From assembly GCF_050003625.1 (NCBI RefSeq), contig NC_134401.1, forward strand, positions 91,180,852 to 91,244,851: DNA of 64,000 bases, read 5' to 3'. The notes beneath the pieces were generated by a model. The model did no database searches. It had not been told where the DNA came from and was given only the letters and a program-made list of their open reading frames with translations. The stretch is from Haematobia irritans (lineage: Eukaryota; Arthropoda; Insecta; Diptera; Muscidae). A program made the position numbers and the translations under genes. Below are positions 24,420 through 36,180 of this stretch, one piece after another. Each line of letters starts with the position of its first letter. The first letter of the stretch is position 1.

Positions 24420-24755
24420 TACGATAAGAATACTCTTCTCGCTGCAAACAAACACAAACATGATCTTCCCAATCATGTAATGATCTCCAATTCTATAATG
24501 TAACTAATAGAATATGTTTGTCGTAGATAAGGATCATTAAAATGCTTATTGCCATCATAGATTCGCTACAAAAAAAAAAAAAAAAACAATTTCCACAATG
24601 ACAAGGTACATGATTTCTGCAAAAATTGTATGCTCTTAATAAGCATTACAAATGGTTGCGATAAACATGTTTTTTCTGTGCGTGTGTGCAATATAGACTG
24701 ACATCAATCCTTGTGACCATTTGACGATTGTACTGGATTCCTTGTTTATTTGAAT
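24420..24755. other. possible decayed B-like element
   Basis: Words such as acatgatttctgcaaaaattg, aaatggttgcgataaacatg and ttttctgtgcgtgt resemble family B interior and terminus. The left half is too diverged to define ends. Confidence 0.3.
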
Positions 24756-25010
24756 TTATTTTATTGAATTGTTCTCCATTATCATGAACGTGGAAACACC
24801 ATTGGTACCCATAGACACAAACGTTATCCTCAAAGCCAATGTGTTTACATCTACCTCGTTTTCCTGGACCACCACAATTGGCCTATTGTTAGCAGTTATT
24901 CTACATTCTGTGCCAAAACACCATTTGCGTATAAGTGCAAATACCAGTGTATTTCTCGATTCATTCACAAAAGTGGCTTTAATTAACACATTTCTGAGAT
25001 TAAAGTTCAT
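24756..25010 (-). CDS. unrecognised ORF, possible host exon
   Basis: An 84-codon minus-strand frame starts MNFNLRNVLIKATFVNESRN and ends STFMIMENNSIK, followed by stop and aataaa-like words. Composition is mixed, GC is higher than in the flanks, and it falls between repeats. The frame continues upstream without an ATG to about 25065. I cannot name a family. The overlapping plus-strand frame (24769-25026) is the alternative. Coding status is unproven. Confidence 0.25.
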   Translation of the reverse strand: MNFNLRNVLIKATFVNESRNTLVFALIRKWCFGTECRITANNRPIVVVQENEVDVNTLALRITFVSMGTNGVSTFMIMENNSIK

Positions 25011-25289
25011 AAGCTTCTTATCATAGAAACATTTTGTAATTAGAATGTGAATATTTTGCTATGTGGATGTGTGTGTGTACATGTAGGACTATGTAAGCTC
25101 TCGCTAACAATTGAGGTAATCTGTTGCTAGCAGACACTACAGGGTGGCTGCTATGTAATGCATTATCATTCTTAATTTTATTGTTCAAGAGCACAAAATT
25201 TCGAAAATAATATCAATTTTTAGAATCAGTTTGGAATTTACTACCTTTGGCACAAATTAAGCCTTCAAACGGCCAACAACGCCATCACA

Positions 25290-28200
25290 AGCTCCACGAA
25301 AATTTTATTTCTATAGAAAATTTTATCAAAATTTTATTTCTATAGAAATGTTTTGTCAAAATTTTATTTCTATAGACATAAAATGATCTAAAAAAATTTA
25401 ATTTCTATAGAAAATTTTGTCAAAATTTTACTTCTATAGAAAATTTTGCCAAAATTTTATTTCTAGAGAAAATGTTTTCAAAATTTTATTTCTATAGGAA
25501 ATTTTGTCAAAATTTTATTTCTATAGAACATTTTGTCAAATTTTTATTTCTATAGAAAATTTTGTCAAAATTTTACTTCTATAGAACATTTTGTCAAATT
25601 TTTATTTCTATAGAAAATTTTGTCAAATTTTTATTTCTATAGAAAATTTTGTCAAATTTTTATTTCTATAGAAAATTTTGTCAAAATTTTATTTCTATAG
25701 AAAATTTTTTGTCAACATTTTATTTCCAACGAAAAATTTGTTAAAATTTCATTTCTATAGCAAATTTTTTCAAGATTTTATTTCTAAAGAAAATTTTGTC
25801 AAACTTTTCTATAGACATACAATTTTCTAAAAATATAATTTCTATACAAATTTTGTCAATGTTTTATTTATGTAGAATATTTTGTGAAATTTTTATTTCT
25901 ATTGAAAATTTTGTCAAAATTTTATTTCTATAGAATTTTTTTGTCAAAATTGTATTTCTATAGAAAATTTGGTCAAAACTTTATTTCTATAGAAAATTTT
26001 GTCAAAATTTCATTTCTATAAAAATTTTGTCAAAATTTTATTTCTATAAATTTTTTTCAAACTTTTATTCTTATATAAAATTTTGTCAAAATTTTATTTC
26101 TATAGAAAATTTTGTCAAAATTTTATTCTATAGAACATTTTGTCAAAATTTTATTTCTATAGAAAATTTTGTCAAAATTTTATTTCTAAAATTTTTTTCA
26201 AAATTTTATTCCTATATAATATTTTGTCAAAATTTTATTTCTATAGAAAATTTTGTCAAAATTTTATTTCTATAGAAAATTTTGTCAAAATTTTATTTCT
26301 ATAGAAAATTTTGTCAAAATTTTATTTCTACAGAAAACCTTTTCAAATTATTATTTTTAAAGAAAAGTTTGGCAAAATTGTTAAAATTTTATTTCTAGAG
26401 AAAATTTTGTCAAAATTTCATTTCTATAAAAAATTTTATCAAATTTTATTTCTTTAGAGAATTTTGTCAAAATTTTATTTCTATAGACATACAATTTTAT
26501 AAAAAAATTTAATTCCTATAGAAAACTTTGTCAATATTTTATTTCTGTAGAATATTTTGTAAAATTTTTATGTTTATAGAAAATTTTTTCAAAAGTTTAT
26601 TTCTAGAGACAATTTTTGTCAACATTTTATTTCTAAAGAAAAATTTGTTAAAATTTCATTTCTATAGAAATTTTTCTCAAGATTTTATTTCTATAGAAAA
26701 TTTTGTCAAAATTTTATTTCTACAGAAAACCTTTTCAAATTATTATTTTTAAAGAAAAGTTTGGCAAAATTTTATTTCTATAGAAAATTTTGTTAAAATT
26801 TTATTTCTAGAGAAAATTTTGTCAAAATTTTATTTCTATAAAAAATTTTGTCAAAATTTTATTTTTATAAAATTTTTTTTTAAAATTTTATTCCTATATA
26901 AAATTTTATCAAAATTTTGATTCTATAGAAAATTTTGTCAAAATTTTACTTCTGTAGAACATTTTGTCAAAATTTTATTTCTATAGAAAATTTTGTCACA
27001 ATTTTACTTCTATAAAAATTTTGTCAACATTTTATTTCTATAAAATTTTTTCAAAATTTTATTCCTATGTAAAATTTTGTCAAAATTTTATTTCTATAGA
27101 AAATTTTGTCAAAATTTTATTTCTAGAGAAAAGTTTGTCAAAATTTTATTTCTATAAAAAATTTTGTCAACTTTTATTTCTTTAGAGAATTTTGTCAAAA
27201 TTTTATTTCTATAGAAATGTTTTGTCAAAATTTTATTTCTATAGACATACAATTTTATAAAAAAATTTAATTCCTATAGAAAATTTTGTCAATATTTTAT
27301 TTCTGTAGAATATTTTCTAAAATTTTTATGTTTATAGAAAATTTTTTCAAAAGTTTATTTCTAGAGACAATTTTTGTCGACATTTTATTTCTAAAGAAAA
27401 ATTTGTTAAAATTTCATTTCTATAGAAATTTTTTTCAAGATTTTATTTCTATAGAAAATTTTGTCAAAATTTTATTTCTACAGAAAACCTTTTCAAATTA
27501 TTATTTTTAAAGAAAAGTTTTGCAAAATTTTATTTCTAGATAAAATTTTGTTAAAATTTTATTTCTATAAAAAATTTTGACAAAATTTTATTTCTATAAA
27601 AAATTTTGTCAAAATTTTATTCCTATATAAAATTTTGTCCAAATTTTATTTCTATAGAAAATTTTGTCAAAATTTTACTTCTGTAGAACATTATGTCAAA
27701 ATTTTATTTCTATAGAAAATTTTGTCAAAATTTTATTTTTGTAAAAATGTTGTCAAAATTTTATTTCTATAAAAATTTTTCAAAATTTTATTCCTATATA
27801 AAATTTTGTCAAAATTTTATTCCTATATAAAATTTTATCAAAATTTTATTTCTATAGAAAATTTTGTCAAAATTTTATTTCTATAGAAAATTTTGCCAAA
27901 ATTTCACTTCTATAGAAAATTTTTTCAAGATGTTATTTCTATAGAAAATTATTAAAATTTAAACATTTTAAAATTTCATTTCTATAGAAATTTTTTTCAA
28001 GATTTTATTTCTATAGAAAATTTTGTCAAAATTTTATTTCTACAGAAAACCTTTTCAAATTATTATTTTTAAAGAAAAGTTTGGCAAAATTTTATTTCTA
28101 TAGAAAATTTTGTTAAAATTTTATTTCTATAGAAAATTTTGTTAAAATTTTATTTCTAGAGAAAATTTTATCAAAATTTTATTTCTATAAAAAATTTTGT

Positions 28201-29900
28201 CACAATTTTATTTTTATAAAAATTTTTTCATAATTTTGTTCCTATATAAAATTTTGTCAAAATTTTACTTCTGTAGAACATTTTGTCAAAATTTTATTTC
28301 TATAGAAAGTTTTGTCACAATTTTATTTTTATAAAAATTTTGTCAACATTTTATTTCTATAAAATTTTTTCAAAATTTTATTCCTATATAAAATTTTGTC
28401 AAAATTTTATTTCTATAGAAAATTTTGTCAAAATTTTATTTCTAGAGAAAAGTTTGTCAAAATTTTATTTCTATAAAAAATTTTGTCAACTTTTATTTCT
28501 TTAGAGAATTTTGTCAAAATTTTATTTCTATAGAAATGTTTTGTCAAAATTTTATTTCTATAGACATACAATTTTATAAAAAAATTTAATTCCTATAGAA
28601 AATTTTGTCAATATTTTATTTATGTAGAATATTTTGTAAAATTTTTATGTTTATAGAAAATTTGGTCAAAAGTTTATTTCTAGAGACAATTTTTGTCAAC
28701 ATTTTATTTGTAAAGAAAAATGTGTTAAAATTTCATTTGTATAGAAAATTTTTTTCAAGATTTTATTTCTATAGAAAATTTTTTCTGAATTTTATTTCTA
28801 CAGAAAACCTTTTCAAATTAGTATTTTTAAAGAAAAGTTTGGCAAAATTTTATTTCTAGATAAAATTTTGTTAAAATTTTATTTCTATAAAAAATTTTGA
28901 CAAAATTTTATTTCTATAAAATTTTTTTCAAAATTAATTCCTATATAAAATTTTGTCAAAATTTTATTCCTATATAAAATTTTGTCAAAATTTTATTTCT
29001 ATAGAAAATTTTGTCAAAATTTTACTTCTGTAGAACATTGTGTCAAAATTTTATTTCTATAGAAAATTTTGTCAAAATTTTATTTTTGTAAAAATTTTGC
29101 CAAAATTTTATTTCTATAAAAATTTTTCAAAATTTTATTCCTTTATAAAATTTTGACAAAATTTTATTCCTATATAAAATTTTATCAAAATTTTATTTCT
29201 ATAGAAAATTTTGTCAAAATTTTATTTCTATAGAAAATTTTGTCAAAATTTTATTTCTATAGAAAATTTTGTCAAAATTCCACTTCTATAGAAAATTGTT
29301 TCAAGATGTTATTTCTATAGAAAATGTTGTCAAAATTTTATTTGTATAGAAACTTTTGTCAAAATTTTATTTCTATAAAAATTTTTGTCAAAATTTTAGT
29401 TCTATAAAAATTTTTTCAAAATTTTATTCCTATATACAATTTTGTCAAAATTTTATTTCTATAGAAAATTTTGTCAAAATTTTACTCCTATAGAACATTT
29501 TGTGAACATTTTTTTTCTATAGAAAATTTTGTCAACATTTTATTTCTATAGAAAATTTTGTTAAAATTTTATTTCTATAAAAAATTTTTCAAAATTTTAT
29601 TCCTATATAAATTTTTGTCAAAATTTTATTTCTATAGAAAATTTTGTCAAAATTTTATTTCTATAGAAAATTTTGTCATAATTTTATTTATTTATTTAAG
29701 CATATCCTGTACAACAAGGTTAAAGTCTTATAATTAAAGTACAGGAATTTTAATAAAAAAATCTATAGAAAATTTTGTTTCTATAGAATGTTGTCAACAT
29801 TTTATTACCTTTGAAAATTTTGTCAAAATTTTATTTCTGTATCAAAATTTTATTTCTATAGAAAATTTTGTCAAAATTGTATTTTAATAGCAATCTGAAG
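25290..29900 (-). repeat. 29-bp minisatellite array 2 with higher-order structure
   Basis: About 4.6 kb of the 29-bp unit in reverse orientation (ttttgtcaaaattttatttctatagaaaa). Distinctive variant blocks recur in register. A block with cagaaaaccttttcaaatta occurs at ~26330, 26730, 27480, 28050 and 28800. The frames at 26528 and 27286 are near-copies 758 bp apart. The frames at 26964/28283 and 27286/28605 are near-copies exactly 1319 bp apart. A short non-repeat break lies at 29685-29765. All small open frames here are repeat translations. Confidence 0.93.
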
Positions 29901-30659
29901 TTGATTTCAAATATAGGACTTCCTAGCTGAATGCAATGAGTAAAAAGCAGCCTTATGTTAAAAGGCCTTTTGTTAGCAAATCTCATGCAGTATGTGCTTA
30001 TTACATTTATATAATTTTACAATCGATTCCACTCAAAGCAACTACTGAAGGCGTTGTGCTCAAAAAATTGTAAAAAGTAAAGGAAATATATTTGATTTAT
30101 AATTTATATATGGATTCTATTAATTTTAATAATATTTGTTGTTTAAAGCAATTTAAACAGCAAAGAGGTATGAAGTTTATTACAACATTATTAACTATTG
30201 TGGTGACACGCCAGCAAAATAAGTTCAAGTGAAGGCAATTTCTAAGAAAGCGGTTAATCAAATTCAACTTAAGAATATGAAAACAATGTAGTTGTATTTC
30301 TCCAATTTGGAACTACAATACCACATATAATTAGCTGTAGTAATAAAAGGGATTCCTCCACCCAAACAGTCCATTATCTAAAGACTTAATACCATGGTTT
30401 CTGCAACACCACAGAAGCAAGTAAATGTTAAAGCTAAAACGTTTCGCTCATCACATCTTTTAGTTTATTTGTCTTCTTGTTGTTAGTTGATATAATCCGT
30501 AAGTTGTCGGTATCTGCATGCTAGACGATTGCTACATTGTGTTTGTATACCAAACAAACTTTTGTTGGGCCACAATTTTCTCTGCCACTTGGGAAACTGT
30601 AGTTTTCTTGGGAAACTTTATTTAAAGAATAATCAGAATTGTTGATGTTTAGCATTCTA
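29900..30659. other. unassigned single-copy-like sequence
   Basis: No gene or known repeat is visible. Base composition is more even than in the neighbouring array. Confidence 0.4.
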
Positions 30660-30963
30660 CATTTTTAGGATATATGATTTCCGCATAGGAATTTTTTTTT
30701 TGCGGGTAAGGGCAGGAAAATGCTTTATGCACCTGACAGTGTGTCCACCCGTGTGCCAAATGGCTACCGGCTAAAAAGCAATACCTCTTCACTCGGGATA
30801 CGATTACCACCCTGGAACCGCTTTCCCATTGCTTCGAGGTGGAGCCCACGTGAACCGTGACCATCTCCTTCTAGTCCGCATCCAGATTCAAGCTTATATT
30901 AATCATGTCGTGGTCTCCATTTCAATCTTTTTCCTACGGAGAACGTGTTCTACAAATCGCCCC
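30660..30963 (-). other. possible 3' region of R1-like LINE
   Basis: A GC-richer stretch with no long plausible frame lies between the SINE and single-copy-like DNA. It sits where the 3' UTR of the minus-strand R1-like element would fall if the SINE inserted into it. The assignment is by position only. Confidence 0.3.
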
Positions 30964-31325
30964 AGGTTAGGTTAGGTTAGGTTAGGTTAGGTTAGGTGGC
31001 AGCCCGATGAATCAGGCTCACTTAGACTATTCAGTCCATTGTGATACCACATTGGTGAACTTCTCTCTTATCACTGAGTGCTGCCCGATTCCATGTTAAG
31101 CTCAATGACAAGGGACCTCCTTTTTATAGCCGAGTCCGAAAGGAGTTCCACATTGCAGTGAAACCATTTGGAGAAGCTTTAAAACCCTCAGAAATGTCAC
31201 CAGCATTACTGAGGTGGGATAATCAACCGCTGAAAAACTTTTTGGTGTTCGGTCGAAGCAGGAATCAAAACCACGACCTTGTGTATGCAAGGTGGGCATG
31301 CTAACCATTGCACCACGGTGGCTCC
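30964..31325 (-). mobile_element. SINE copy with longest TTAGG-type tail
   Basis: A full-length SINE in reverse. The tail is at the left as six aggtt units (30964-30993), then the shared LINE-type end, the body, and the head ending ccaccacggtggctcc-like at 31325. Its B box is degraded (gttttgattcc on the minus strand). The frame at 31102-31308 is a translation of the SINE. No clear target duplication was found. Confidence 0.92.
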
Positions 31326-32640
31326 TGTGGCCTCCCAGTTCTTCTCACTATGTACCATCGTCTGCATTATATTTCTCGGAGAAACATGTCCAATTTCACT
31401 TCTAGCGCAGTCCGTCATTGTATCCAATGGTTAAATCTAAACAATGTATGTTCGGTATCGTCCGCGACTTCTTCTTTTTCGTAAATACAGTTCTTCGAGC
31501 TGCAATTTCCCATACGATGCAGATACTTTCGAATGTATCTGTGATGAGAAAGCATTGGAGTCATGTAATACGTCACTTCTCTATATCTTCCCTCTCGCCA
31601 TAACGGTATGTCAGTTATAAGTTGGTGTTTCCATCTGTCCTTTGTGTCGTTCTCTGCTCTCTTGTTGAATGTTCGGTAATACGTCACTTCCCCATATCTT
31701 CTCTTTCGCCACAACGGTATGTCAGTTATAAGTTGGTGGTTCCATCTGCCCTTTGTCTCGTTTCTAAATCGGTTCTGCCATCTATCTGTGCTCTCTAGTT
31801 GAATGTTCGGTATCAAGTCCGTCGCACCTTGTTGTTTAGTCTCGAAAACCTTTTGCCACCCAATCGCCTGGAGGTCTATTTGGATCATTCCTGCTATTAC
31901 TACTGCGATTTCCCCTAATGCCGAGCGGTATGCTGAAGTTATTGTCAGAGCTGCCGTTCTCTGTACTGAAAGTTGCTTTTGCGCTCGACTCCGTCTCTGT
32001 AGTGTCGACGGCTAGATCTCATATCCATAGAGGAGTATACTGCAGATGCCATCTCGTTCGCAGTAGCGGTTCGGTGTTTTGCATGTGTTTCTAACCAGTC
32101 TTTCGCTCGTATCAAGTTTGGCGGAGTTCGCGTTGAGCCTCTTCAGTATTTCTTGCCCTTGTCAGAGCTGCTATGTCATCAGCGTTGCCAACAAGGAATA
32201 TATTGATATCTTTAGTATATCACTGTATGTCACATTCCAGAGATCTGGTTCCAGGATTGAGTTCTGTGCGGCACCTGAGGTCACTTCCATTCATTTTTGG
32301 CCCTATATAGTGTTATATATCAAAACTCGGTCCTTAGGGTAGTCTTTCAATATCATTGTTAAGTAAGCGTTTAGGGTGTGTATTACGTCTGTCCATCTTA
32401 GGATATTGGAAGCGTTTTTAATATCTAGCGTCGCCAATAAAATTAGATTTCTCGAAGCGTGGCTGCCCTGTTGTGTCGCCCGTACTGCATCCGATACTTC
32501 CTTAAGGGCTCCTAGTGTTGATTTCCTAGGTCTAAATCCGTATTGCGGACAGACTCCTAACAGTCTTGATAGCCTCGTCAATTCTTGGTTTGATGAGCCG
32601 TTCGCATAATTCTCCAGATGTTACCATAGCGACACAGCCC
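31326..32640 (-). pseudogene. R1-clade LINE ORF2 remnant (RT and C-terminus)
   Basis: Read from 32640 downward, an RT piece carries QYGFRPRKSTLGAL and LATLDIKNASNILRW, the finger/palm start of an R1-like RT, with the catalytic YxDD region missing. Near 31990-31860 comes an R1-style connection (YRSALGEIAVVIAGMIQIDL). The C-terminal block with WNHQLITDIPLW and a Cys/His cluster ends at DDTEHTLFRFNHW. A 111-bp in-frame tandem duplication lies inside the last block. Stops and gaps break it into several frames. It would have encoded ORF2 of a non-LTR retrotransposon. Confidence 0.7.
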
Positions 32641-33889
32641 TTTCTGATATGAACCATTTTTTACACATTAGGGAAGACACCTTCTTTTAGGCAGCTGTTG
32701 AACATAGCAATTTAATTTAATTTAATTTAGTAAATTTTGTTACTTACAATTACAATAATTCTTATTTTGATGACTTCTCTTTAAGGTATTATTGAGTCGG
32801 TCTATCTGACTAATGCATATTTCCTTTTTTCATCTTTTCTTTTCACTCACTCATTTTCATAGTCATGAGAGCCATAATAGTCTGTCTGTGGTGGTTATTG
32901 TTACTATTTGCTGAGGTAGTAGCATTATTAGCATTTCGTGGCAAGTGTTTTTGCCAGTCTGTCTGTCCGTACGTATGAATATGCCTAACTGCCTAACTAG
33001 CTCACAGTCAGACGCAATACAAGCGACGTAAGTGCTACCACTCTTCTGGCTGAGTTTTGTTTTTTTATTAACCTAAGCAGCTGTTGTTGTTGCCGGTATT
33101 CTTTGTTTTGCTTTTTCAGTATGGTCAGTGACCCATGACGGTGTGGAATGTTGATGTATTAACGTAAACCATAAGGAAAGAAAAAATAACATGGCTTGGA
33201 AAAGATGATACATGGAGGAAGCAGATTTTAAGAGGAATGAATTAATTCTTTAGTTTAAAATAAAAATGTTAATTCTTTAAATTGAATTGTCTCAGGACAG
33301 ATTTAATTTTCATTGTGATCCATTATCCCAAATGTAGATGAACACAGAGCTTGATTATGTATGGGCGGTGTTTACAATTTTTTAAGACATTGCCATCGTA
33401 ATAAAGAATGAAAACCCATGTGGAAATGTCAAAATATTATTATTTTTTTTAATACCATTCTGTCATTTCCTCTAGAAAAGGGAAATGGGTTTGACTAATT
33501 AGTATTTTTATCATATATTCGATACGTATTCTGCCAAATAATGTAAAATATTAATTTACTAATGTATACTGAAACAGCTAAAAAGTTCTGCATAAAAAGG
33601 AAAGCAACAAAAATAACTTCGAATCCATCTTACAAATTTTCTATATAGAAAAAATTGAAAATCTCTAATATTGAGATAACAAATTGGATTAAGCATTGCA
33701 TAATTCAATTTGACAACATTGACCATGGCATGATAGGAAGTGTGAGCCAGTTCATGATCATAGTCAAGGAGTGAGTCTTTTTTCTTTAATTCAGTTTTGG
33801 ATAGACCCAATAATTACGTACAGTACAGCCCTCTGGTTTGTCTGGTCCAATTACGTTTTCGTACAGAAATACAGATTGCTTGGGGCGAC
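32640..33889. other. low-repeat sequence
   Basis: No supported gene. There is a short (TTTAA)n stretch near 32712-32735. The minus-strand frame 33559-33810 has mixed composition but no motif I recognise. Confidence 0.4.
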
Positions 33890-34264
33890 CGAATTGTCAA
33901 CACCCTTTTGAATAGGGCTGAGCACAGGTTACCATTGGGAACAGTAGGTGGTTGACAGCTGTGTAAATAAGCAACCCCCAACCAAGAGCGGCGGAAATTG
34001 AAGACGTGTCATAAAAAGGCAAGTATACCCGAGGACGCCTGAGCGACATGGCTATCGGAGGCCGGCAGTTAAGTAGGCATCCTCCCACAAGGGGAATATA
34101 ATAAGAATATAATATAAGAATATAAGAATTTTATTGATACGGAATTACGAATATGGACTTTGATTTGATCTATGGATCGGAATAGAAGCAAAGAACCGAC
34201 AGCTGTGGCATTCTGTTACCTGAGTACATGGAGTGACATCTTCAGGCTAATGTTTCACCTATTT

Positions 34265-34690
34265 CGTCCCGTTAACTCCTCGGCAATGCTTGCGATCTGT
34301 GTCACCTAACCCTCTAAACGACACGAAAGCAAGAAAACTTAACAAGAAAAATTTATACGGTAAAATGCAGTATATGCTGCAAAGCCTCTTGAACAGTTTT
34401 AACTAAGTTGCCCGGCCTTGCTCTATACACAAGTACCCATAATGTTTTGGGTCAACCCTAGCAAGGACCTCACTGCCCCCCGTCCCGTTAAACCCCTGGC
34501 AAGGCTTGCAGTACGATTTGTGTCACGTAGCCATTATGTTGGCAATGAAGGTTCTGTTGTTACGACATCCAGATTAATGCCCGACCTGTATCTAAACACA
34601 AGCACGATTTTGTGTCATCCCTCGGGAGGGCCTCACTGCTTGCATAGGGACCTCAGATTCACTTCAAAGGGCAACTACATTATCGGACAC
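34265..34690 (+). repeat. two imperfect ~216-bp tandem units
   Basis: cgtcccgttaa...ggcaa.gcttgc..., tgtgtcac.tagcc, cccg.cct and gg.cctcactgc occur twice in the same order, starting at 34265 and 34481. Such repeats in front of a LINE ORF1 are often promoter units; that role here is inferred. Confidence 0.55.
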
Positions 34691-35459
34691 AGAAAACGGT
34701 TCCAAGTTGGAACCCTTACCGAATGAATACTACCACAAACAATTAAGTAATGGAAGAGTAAGAGATAGGGAGCAAGCATCAATCATCAGAAGCAGCTCTA
34801 GGAAATTGCGGTCGCCCTTAAATAAGGAAGTGTCCCACCGACATGGTGCTAATTAAGGCTGGTGTAGATACTCCACACGGTATTATTGTAGGCCTCACCC
34901 CCGAGCAATTCAAGGGAAAACGTAGAATACCACCAATCGAGTTCATTATGAAAGTGAGCAAATCGGAAGAGGAATCCCTCGCCGCAATAAGTAAACTACA
35001 AATAGCAACAGTAGAGATGTTCAAAACGGAGTTTCCGACATAGACAAACTACTTGATGTTATCGGTAACTGCCGGAAAACCTGGAAGATGGCAAAGAAAG
35101 AAAGGGAAGCCGGTATACCGAGAATGATACATACGGATCTTGTGTCAGGTACCCCAACACCCCAGACGTCCAAAAACAAGCGAAGAGCACCCAGACCAGA
35201 AGAAACAAATCCAGGAAAGAAGCTCAAAACGATCTCGAACGAAGTGTTGGCATCTACAGTGGTGAATAAAGCTTCGAACATACATTTTTCGGGAGCGTAA
35301 AGGAAGAAACCGAAGCGGAAACCTCGACCAAAGGAACTGCCCGATGTCGTCGTTATAAAGCCCTGTTATGGGCACAGTTATGCGAACGTTTTGAGATTTT
35401 GCGAAATAAGGTGAATCCAAAGGAAGCTGAGATGACAGTTTAAACCATTCGGAAGACTA

Positions 35460-35670
35460 ATGCTATGGTCACACTGGGCAAATATTTGACAGAAATCAAA
35501 AAAGAATCCGTCGCCACAGCCAAACCAGAAAACTTATTTAGCTCATATTGGATATATAACATCATGGTAGGGTTATTTTCCAAAAACCGTATCCATATAT
35601 TTGGAAAATGGTTCTGGAAAAATTTTGACACTCATTTTGGTCAAATATTTGCCTAGTGTGACCATAGCAT
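35460..35670. mobile_element. 211-bp MITE with ~28-bp TIRs
   Basis: The left end atgctatggtcacactgggc and the right end, reverse complement atgctatggtcacactaggc, continue matching through aaatatttgac. It splits the gag-like remnant. I could not fix the target duplication, because the flanks (acta / aagg) do not agree. Confidence 0.75.
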
Positions 35671-36180
35671 AAGGCTTACTACATACTCTAAGTGATGGCA
35701 AAAATAGGAAACAAAGAAAGTTTCCGTGAGACTATTACGGGCACACTGAAGAATAAGGCCGTTGTACAGACCAACAAGATTAACGCAACAATAGAATTCC
35801 AAGACCTGGATTTACTTATGATATGGGCAAAGAGGCTTCTCATCGAAGAAACCCAAATTTGATAACTGGCCACTTTCGTACAAGCGAAGCATCTCCGTGG
35901 CTCCTTCCAGTTTAAGTTTTTTGAGCGTCGGTGCGCTCTCTCACTTTTTGGATTTTCAATGGATTTAGTCCAAGATCATTTTTTTCAGTATGTGTTGCAT
36001 CCGCTGCTGAACATATCACTAGTACAGTTGGCGGCATGGATATCGGTCAAATCTGATCTTCACTTTTCGGATCATTTGTGGCATTGTTACCGTATTTTTC
36101 GTGCAGTTTTTGGGCGCGATACGACACTACTTTTATCGTGGTAACGAGCAATGCTACAAACGATTTTTTCATATTTAAAT

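Larger units (their letters stand above)
33890..36180 (+). pseudogene. R1-like LINE 5' UTR and ORF1 (gag-like) remnant
   Basis: A GC-richer block with no terminal repeats. From ~34840 broken frames read FKGKRRIPPIEFIMKVSKSE and then, at 35088, a basic stretch with KNKRRAPRPEETNPGKKLK. After 35300 comes RKKPKRKPRPKELPDVVVIK and GHSYANVLR, which resembles the start of the conserved part of an R1-type ORF1. Before it, two copies of a ~216-bp unit start at 34265 and 34481 (cgtcccgttaa), as in repeated LINE 5' UTRs. A 211-bp MITE interrupts ORF1. The assignment rests on composition and short matches. Confidence 0.45.

Noticed and set aside
24769..25026. Plus-strand 85-codon frame opposite the minus-strand candidate
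   Set aside because: The minus-strand frame has the more protein-like composition and downstream AATAAA words; at most one is real.
31102..31308. Open frame with MVSMPTLHTQGRGFDSCFDR, also at 2572 and 45544
   Set aside because: It falls exactly on the SINE head and body and recurs with each SINE, with no conservation beyond that of the DNA.
32303..32609. Plus-strand frame 32376-32609
   Set aside because: It is antisense to a minus-strand segment with recognisable RT motifs.
33559..33810. Minus-strand 83-codon frame as a host exon
   Set aside because: No convincing acceptor and donor pair and no motif, so I did not list it as a gene.
35021..35420. Minus-strand frames over the gag-like block
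   Set aside because: They mirror the plus-strand frames whose basic, Pro-rich content fits a LINE ORF1 better.
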